Positions 29,088-33,584 of a stretch of 33,584 nucleotides of DNA are shown here, piece by piece (position 1 is the first letter of the stretch; each line of letters opens with the position of its first letter). The notes below the pieces were generated by a model, which saw only the letters and a program-made list of their open reading frames with translations, had not been told where the DNA came from and searched no databases. The position numbers and the translations under genes are program-made. This DNA is from CAZDKO01 sp964506075 [NCBI: uncultured bacterium] (GTDB lineage: Bacteria > CAZDME01 > JAYEMH01), in contig CAZDKO010000019.1 in the NCBI GenBank assembly GCA_964506075.1, positions 1 to 33,584 on the forward strand, written 5' to 3'.

Positions 29088-30239
29088 ATGATAAAGAAAC
29101 TTTATTTAATTCCTTTAATTCTATTGGCCGGTATCACTGTAATTAGTTCTACCGGTTATCCCGTCACTTCTACCATTACCGACTTAGGCACGTTAGGTAG
29201 CACCGCCAGCCCAAGCCGGGCTTTTGCTGTAAATGAGAACGGGCAAGTCGCGGGTTGGTCATATTTAAGCAATACTTACTACCAGCACGCTTTTATCTGG
29301 AGTGGTGGTATAATGACAGACCTGGGTGTTGTTTTTGGTCCTGCCAATAGTCGTAGTAGCCGAGCCTATAGTCTGAATGATTCCGGACTGGTGGTTGGCC
29401 GGTCTAATTCTAATATTACTGTTGACCATGCCTGCCTGTGGTATAGCCCGACTTCCAAGATAGACCTGGGTACGTTTGCTCCCAATAACGTGGGAACGAG
29501 CGAAGCTAACGATATCAATAATAATGGACATGTCGTCGGCTGGGCCTGGACCGGTACTACGTATCAGGGAGAATATACCTATCACGCTTTCTTCTGGGTA
29601 GCCGGCCAGGGAAAAACCGACCTGGGCACTTTCGGCGGGTCCCATAGTTATGCCCAGGCCATAAATAGTCTGGATAGAGTGGTCGGCTGGGCTTATACGG
29701 CCGCAGGTGCGGTGCGGTCTTTTCTCTGGGATGAAGTTAGCGGAATGGTAGAGATTCCTAATACTTTGGGCGGCACCAGCAGCCAGGCTTACGATATCAA
29801 TGATTCCAGCTGGGTGGTTGGTTACGCCCGGAATGCCAGTAACCAGATTATTCCTTATTTATGGAGAAGTGGTACCGGAATGATTGACCTGGGACTGGAT
29901 GTCGGCGTAGCCAGAGCCGTCAATAATAAAGGATGGGTGGTGGGAGATAATTTAAGCTATGCCGACCCGTATTTATGGAAAGACGGTTCGGTTATGTATT
30001 TAAATGACTTGCTGCCGGCAGGTTCCGGATGGGTTTTGGCAACCGCTGAAGACATAAATGAAAACGGCCAGATAGTCGGGTATGGAACGATTAACGGCCA
30101 ATCCCACGCTTACCTTTTAACCCTGTCCGGATTGGACGAAGACGAAGGTGAAGATGAGGTAATTCCCGAACCGGCCTCCCTTTTACTTTTGGGCCTGGGG
30201 GTAACGGGTTTGGGCTTATTCAAAAGAATAAAAAAATAA
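29088..30239 (+). CDS. HAF-repeat PEP-CTERM surface protein
   Basis: A 383-residue exported protein. The signal peptide covers about residues 1-25 (LIPLILLAGITVISSTG). The body carries seven HAF-type repeats of about 45 residues, each with a core like AVNENGQVAGWS, DINNNGHVVGWA, DINDSSWVVGYA or DINENGQIVGYG, usually followed by HAFIW or similar. A short acidic linker (DEDEGEDEV) leads to the PEP-CTERM tail IPEPASLLLLGLGVTGLGLF and KRIKK. HAF repeats form beta-propeller-like surface structures; the function is unknown. The start has GGGAGAAG upstream. It is monocistronic, with its own promoter and terminator. Confidence 0.92.
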   Translation: MIKKLYLIPLILLAGITVISSTGYPVTSTITDLGTLGSTASPSRAFAVNENGQVAGWSYLSNTYYQHAFIWSGGIMTDLGVVFGPANSRSSRAYSLNDSGLVVGRSNSNITVDHACLWYSPTSKIDLGTFAPNNVGTSEANDINNNGHVVGWAWTGTTYQGEYTYHAFFWVAGQGKTDLGTFGGSHSYAQAINSLDRVVGWAYTAAGAVRSFLWDEVSGMVEIPNTLGGTSSQAYDINDSSWVVGYARNASNQIIPYLWRSGTGMIDLGLDVGVARAVNNKGWVVGDNLSYADPYLWKDGSVMYLNDLLPAGSGWVLATAEDINENGQIVGYGTINGQSHAYLLTLSGLDEDEGEDEVIPEPASLLLLGLGVTGLGLFKRIKK

Positions 30240-30283
30240 AAGTTATTTTTATTTTATCGCTTTAATTAAGGTAAATTGAAAAG

Positions 30284-30315
30284 CGCAGTTATTATGATAA
30301 CTGCGTTCTTTTTAT
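30284..30315 (+). terminator. Rho-independent terminator after the HAF-repeat gene
   Basis: CGCAGTTAT (30284-30292) and ATAACTGCG (30297-30305) form a perfect 9-bp stem with a TATG loop, followed by TTCTTTTTAT. It lies about 45 bp after the stop. Confidence 0.88.
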
Positions 30316-30353
30316 ATGGTTGGTTTTATAAAATTAGTTTTGTTAAATAAATA

Positions 30354-30382
30354 TTGTCTGGGGGATTTATGTATGATAAAAT
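30354..30382 (+). promoter_or_regulatory. Promoter of the second LemA operon
   Basis: TTGTCT (30354-30359), a 17-base spacer and TAAAAT (30377-30382) are followed about 65 bases later by the lemA ATG at 30448. It would drive lemA, the M48 protease and the phosphoesterase. Confidence 0.55.
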
Positions 30383-30447
30383 TTTAAAAAGGTTTTAATT
30401 AAGAAAATTTAATCTTCCGGTTAATTTTTTAAGAAAGGAGGCTTAAG

Positions 30448-31008
30448 ATGTGGTGGATAATTATTTTAGTGGTTATACTGGCATTATTGATATTCTTCCC
30501 GGTTATAATTTATAACCAGCTGATAAGTTTACGCCAGAGGGTAAAAAACGCCTGGTCGCAAATTGACGTTCAGCTTAAAAGACGCCATGATTTAATTCCT
30601 AATTTAGTTGAGGTGGCCAAGGGATATATGACCCATGAAAAAGAAACTCTGGAAAAAGTTATCAAAGCGAGAAATTTAGCTCTTTCAGCCAGTACTGTTA
30701 AGGGAAAAGGAGAAGCCGAAAATTTCCTTACGCAAACGTTACGTTCTCTTTTTGCGGTGGCAGAGAACTATCCTAATCTTAAAGCCGACCAGCACATGCT
30801 TTCTTTACAGGAAGAGTTGACTAATACGGAAAATAAAATATCTTTTGCCCGTCAGTATTATAATGATGAAGTTATGAGGCTTAATACCCAGATTGAAGTT
30901 TTTCCGGCCAATATAGTTGCTCTTTTATTTCATTTTGAAAAGGGGGATTTTTTTGAATTAGAAGACCTGTCCCAGAAAACAGCCCCCAAGGTAGATTTTA
31001 ATAAGTGA
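30448..31008 (+). CDS. lemA: LemA family membrane protein (copy 2)
   Basis: A 186-residue LemA protein with one N-terminal helix (about 3-24, IIILVVILALLIFFPVIIY), the signature AWSQIDVQLKRRHDLIPNLV, AKGYMTHEKETLEKV, and the end ARQYYNDEVMRLN and FPANIVALLF. It aligns along its whole length with the copy at 5285, but has diverged in the middle. The ribosome site GGAGG at 30437-30441 is six bases from the ATG. It is followed eight bp later by the M48 protease gene, a known combination, while copy 1 is paired with DUF2207. The two copies may serve two separate complexes. Confidence 0.93.
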   Translation: MWWIIILVVILALLIFFPVIIYNQLISLRQRVKNAWSQIDVQLKRRHDLIPNLVEVAKGYMTHEKETLEKVIKARNLALSASTVKGKGEAENFLTQTLRSLFAVAENYPNLKADQHMLSLQEELTNTENKISFARQYYNDEVMRLNTQIEVFPANIVALLFHFEKGDFFELEDLSQKTAPKVDFNK

Positions 31009-31016
31009 CGGATTAA

Positions 31017-32681
31017 ATGCCATTTTCCTTTATCGAGATTGAAGAGGGTAAGAAACGGGTCGTTTTTTTTATTTTCGCCTTTCTGGTTTTGTTTTATTTC
31101 GTCGGTTTCTGGATTTTATCGGTTACCGCAAGAATTCTGTTTGAGATTTTCGGGGTCAATCTGCATGCCACCGCGGTATTCCAGGGAAATCAGATTTCTT
31201 TTAAGCATTTTTTTCTCCTTACTCCCACCGCTCTTTCAATCATCTTTTTTATGGCGCTGGCTTCAGGTTTTCTTCACTGGCATTTTTCAACCTCTAAAAT
31301 GCGGGAGAATATACTTACTCTTTTAAAAGCCCAGCCGCCCGATAAAGATGATAAATACCATCGGAGGCTGCAAAATATTGTAGACGAAGTCAGTGTCGCT
31401 ACCGGCGGTAGAAATTTTGAATGTGTAGTTCTCCCGACGATGGCAATGAATGCCTTTTCTCTGGATGATTTAAAAGGCCAGCCAGTAATTGGTGTCACGG
31501 AAGGGATTCTTTCCCGCCTTAACCGCGCAGAGTTGGAAGCAGTGATTGCCCATGAAGCGGCTCATATTGTCTCAAGGGACAGTTTTATTAAATCCATCTC
31601 TGTTTCAATTTTCGGGGTATATGGATTTATTCTGGATAAATTAAAAACAGCTATTGAACAGAGCGCGGCATCAGATGATAACCAGAGAGGGATTCACCCG
31701 TCGATTATTATTATTTTCATAGTAACGGCTATGCTTCACGGGTTTGGAAAGTTTATCAGCATGTTTATTTCCCGGCAATGCGAATATCGGGCTGATGCCG
31801 TGGTGGTACGTTTGACCAGAGAACCTTTGAGTCTTGCCCGGGCTTTATATTACATCAGTAAAAGATGGCGGGGCGGAGGGATTGGGTATGAACGGTTGGA
31901 AAGTCTTTTTATGATTAATCCCTCTTATAATGAACTGGATGAGAGGGAAGATTTTCTGGCTGATTTATTTTCGACCCATCCTCCCGTAGGAAAAAGGATA
32001 GACATCTTGTTAAATATGGCTCATAGTGATCCGGGGTTGCTCAAAGAAGAAAAAGAAAGAATCAGAAAAAAAGTGCCCCGGGAAATCCAGATTGTCAAGG
32101 TTGAGGAACCAAAGTGGTTTATAGTTCATGAAAATAAATGGCAGGGGCCATTTTCAGCCGGAGAACTTATCGGTGCGGAAATAATACGCCATGAAAGCTT
32201 CGTAAGAAAAGAAAACGAGAATAAGATAAACCTCGCTTATCAAGATAAAGAACTTCTGAAATATTTAACGACCAAACCGAATGAATTCAGGGGCGCTTAT
32301 CAATGTCCACGCTGTTATAAAATTTTGGGAAAAGCCCTGTATGAGGGGGCTTCTGTTTACATATGTGAATCCTGCCGCGGGGTATTACTGGAAGGAGATA
32401 AAATTCCCCGGATATTAAGCCGGGAAGAGCAGGGTTTTACGGAAGAGATAATAAGAGAAGCAGAAAAAGTTGAAAACACGTCTAAAAAACTCCTTATAAT
32501 GCCGAGGGTAAAAATGGATAACGAGCTTCCGTGTCCTGAATGTAAGCGGTTGATGAACAGAAGTTTTTACAGCCTGGCTTTCCCGGTGGAAATTGACAGG
32601 TGTAGTTCCTGTAATTATGTCTGGTTTGATAAAAATGAGTTAGAGGTACTTCAATACCTGATAGAAAAAGAGGAAATATGA
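31017..32681 (+). CDS. M48 metalloprotease fused to GYF_2 and zinc-ribbon domains
   Basis: A 554-residue membrane protein. Two N-terminal helices (about 14-38 and 66-90) precede a HtpX-like M48 peptidase domain with zinc site H179-E-A-A-H183 and a third ligand at about E256 (RQCEYRADAVVV). A region at about 363-400 (KWFIVHENKWQGPFSAGELI) is a GYF_2/DUF4339 domain. Two zinc ribbons of the TFIIB-like type follow, with CPRC...CESC (about 425-450) and CPEC...CSSC ending VWFDKNELEVLQ (about 505-550). The protease should cleave membrane or misfolded proteins; the added domains probably bind partners. No strong ribosome site is seen, so translation may depend on the upstream lemA. The stop overlaps the next start by ATGA. 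Confidence 0.9.
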   Translation: MPFSFIEIEEGKKRVVFFIFAFLVLFYFVGFWILSVTARILFEIFGVNLHATAVFQGNQISFKHFFLLTPTALSIIFFMALASGFLHWHFSTSKMRENILTLLKAQPPDKDDKYHRRLQNIVDEVSVATGGRNFECVVLPTMAMNAFSLDDLKGQPVIGVTEGILSRLNRAELEAVIAHEAAHIVSRDSFIKSISVSIFGVYGFILDKLKTAIEQSAASDDNQRGIHPSIIIIFIVTAMLHGFGKFISMFISRQCEYRADAVVVRLTREPLSLARALYYISKRWRGGGIGYERLESLFMINPSYNELDEREDFLADLFSTHPPVGKRIDILLNMAHSDPGLLKEEKERIRKKVPREIQIVKVEEPKWFIVHENKWQGPFSAGELIGAEIIRHESFVRKENENKINLAYQDKELLKYLTTKPNEFRGAYQCPRCYKILGKALYEGASVYICESCRGVLLEGDKIPRILSREEQGFTEEIIREAEKVENTSKKLLIMPRVKMDNELPCPECKRLMNRSFYSLAFPVEIDRCSSCNYVWFDKNELEVLQYLIEKEEI

Positions 32682-33475
32682 AGATATTTATCAGCGATTT
32701 ACATTTAGGCGATGCTTCGCGGACGGATGATTTTCACCGCGATAAAGAATTCTTGGATTTTCTTGCCTTTGTGGAAAAAGAAGCCCGGGAACTGATTATC
32801 GTGGGGGATTTATTTGAACTGTGGCAGGCAGACCTGAACCGGGTTTTATTTATACATAGCGAAATTATAAAAAAACTGTTATTTTTAAGAAAAAGGATAA
32901 AAATAAACTACATCATTGGTAATCATGATTATATTCCTTTTGAGAGATTTAATGATTCTGAACTGGGGGTGTTTTTAGAATACCGGGATAATGACAGCGG
33001 TATTGTGGCTGAACACGGACACCAGTACGATATTTTTAACCGCTATCTAAACCCTCTGGAGGCAATTAAATGGCCGCCGGGGAAACGTTTGAACCTCTTT
33101 GTCGCCGGTTTAGAAAGAGTGTTGCATCCCAGCTTTGACCGCTGGGCAAAAAAAACATTGGAAAAATTTCAGTTTTTAAGCGAGGCCATAACCCTGAGAA
33201 ACAAAATTACCCCGACAAATAAAGAGTACTTTAAAAGAGGGGGACATTTTGGTGAGTTTGAAGAGGCGGTAAAGAATCATTTGAAAGAAGGAGCCAGAAT
33301 AGTTATCTTTGGCCACACCCATAGAGCTCAACTCAGCGTGATAGAAACCGGCATATATGCCAATTGCGGTGCCTGGGTAGACGGCATTGTGCCGACCTAT
33401 ATTGCTTATCATAAAGATAAAATTGAGCTTAAAGAAGCGCTTAGCCATAAATTAATCAAGAAATTAGACCTGTAA
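32678..33475 (+). CDS. LpxH-like metallophosphoesterase
   Basis: A 265-residue cytoplasmic calcineurin-like phosphoesterase. All metal-binding motifs are present: SDLHLGD (D7, H9), GDLFELW (about 43-49), GNHD, EHGHQYD and FGHTHRAQ. The FELW and HGHQYD forms are typical of UDP-2,3-diacylglucosamine hydrolases (LpxH), which act in lipid A synthesis, though this protein is longer than LpxH and a broader role is possible. The ATG overlaps the M48 stop in ATGA, implying coupled translation and a shared membrane role. Lipid A genes are not otherwise present in the window. Confidence 0.85.
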   Translation: MKIFISDLHLGDASRTDDFHRDKEFLDFLAFVEKEARELIIVGDLFELWQADLNRVLFIHSEIIKKLLFLRKRIKINYIIGNHDYIPFERFNDSELGVFLEYRDNDSGIVAEHGHQYDIFNRYLNPLEAIKWPPGKRLNLFVAGLERVLHPSFDRWAKKTLEKFQFLSEAITLRNKITPTNKEYFKRGGHFGEFEEAVKNHLKEGARIVIFGHTHRAQLSVIETGIYANCGAWVDGIVPTYIAYHKDKIELKEALSHKLIKKLDL

Positions 33476-33520
33476 TTACAAATAAACGGTTAAAAACATA
33501 GAAATAAAGAAAGATTTAAC

Positions 33521-33584
33521 ATGCAATTTAAAAAATTCCGCGGGGTTAATTTAGGCAGCTGGCTTTTAATGGAAGGTTATATTC
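33521..33584 (+). CDS. N terminus of a GH5-like glycoside hydrolase (partial)
   Basis: ATG at 33521 opens MQFKKFRGVNLGSWLLMEGY and the frame runs off the window. RGVNLGxWL..E at the very N terminus is typical of GH5 exo-glucanase/cellulase-type enzymes that lack a signal peptide. Only 21 residues are visible, so the assignment rests on this motif alone. The AAAGA before the ATG is a weak ribosome site. Confidence 0.65.
   Translation, partial: MQFKKFRGVNLGSWLLMEGYI

Overview
The window is an AT-leaning, gene-dense bacterial segment. Almost every gene is on the + strand; one cold-shock gene is on the minus strand. Five proteins end in PEP-CTERM sorting signals. There is a complete MoxR/Bat operon, two LemA paralogues, a TPM-domain protein, four lipoproteins in a row, a 23S-rRNA-intervening-sequence-type four-helix-bundle gene, and degenerate short repeats in otherwise compact operons. 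Together these suggest a Gram-negative, uncultivated lineage of the Omnitrophota/PVC neighbourhood. That assignment is inferred from gene content; no rRNA or other phylogenetic marker is present to prove it.

Layout. 1-2227: the tail of one PEP-CTERM protein and two tandem paralogous PEP-CTERM surface proteins, closed by a strong terminator. 2360-7810: a secreted serine hydrolase, a PP-loop sugar-amidotransferase-like enzyme, then LemA plus a DUF2207 membrane protein. 7892-9330: a monocistronic PEP-CTERM toroid-like protein with its own promoter and terminator. 9377-18173: the Bat operon (moxR, four-helix-bundle insert, DUF58, DUF4381-like, batA, batB, batC, batD, batE), with an unusual repeat-filled leader that is bounded by 11-bp inverted repeats. 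18192-19946: TrpB2 and a small secreted protein. 19963-20952: two convergent cold-shock genes with structured leaders and a shared bidirectional terminator; the minus-strand csp promoter shares its -35 box with a divergent + promoter. 21076-23244: a hypothetical protein and four small lipoproteins. 23269-24787: a cluster of very small proteins, three of them 21-59 residues: a CxxC/polylysine microprotein, a DUF6132 membrane protein, an eight-cysteine zinc protein, a half-ferritin-like protein and a DUF456 membrane protein. 24826-28761: an exported cyclophilin, a BI-1 protein, a nucleotidyltransferase-fold protein coupled to a TPM protein, and small proteins. 28949-30315: a monocistronic HAF-repeat PEP-CTERM protein. 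30354-33475: a second LemA, an M48 protease fused to GYF_2 and zinc-ribbon domains, and an LpxH-like phosphoesterase. 33521-end: the start of a GH5-like glycosidase.

How the genes fit together. The dominant theme is the cell envelope: exported surface proteins that depend on an exosortase (not in the window), a MoxR/VWA chaperone-like membrane complex, and several modules from the co-occurring LemA/TPM/DUF2207/M48 families. The most unusual items are the apparent insertions into the Bat operon (a repeat element with terminal inverted repeats in the leader, and the four-helix-bundle gene with its TTTAGGCATTTT tract), a REP-like palindrome inside the TPM gene, the mirrored regulatory architecture of the csp pair, and the micro-gene cluster. 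All functional statements rest on motif recognition by eye; no database search was run.
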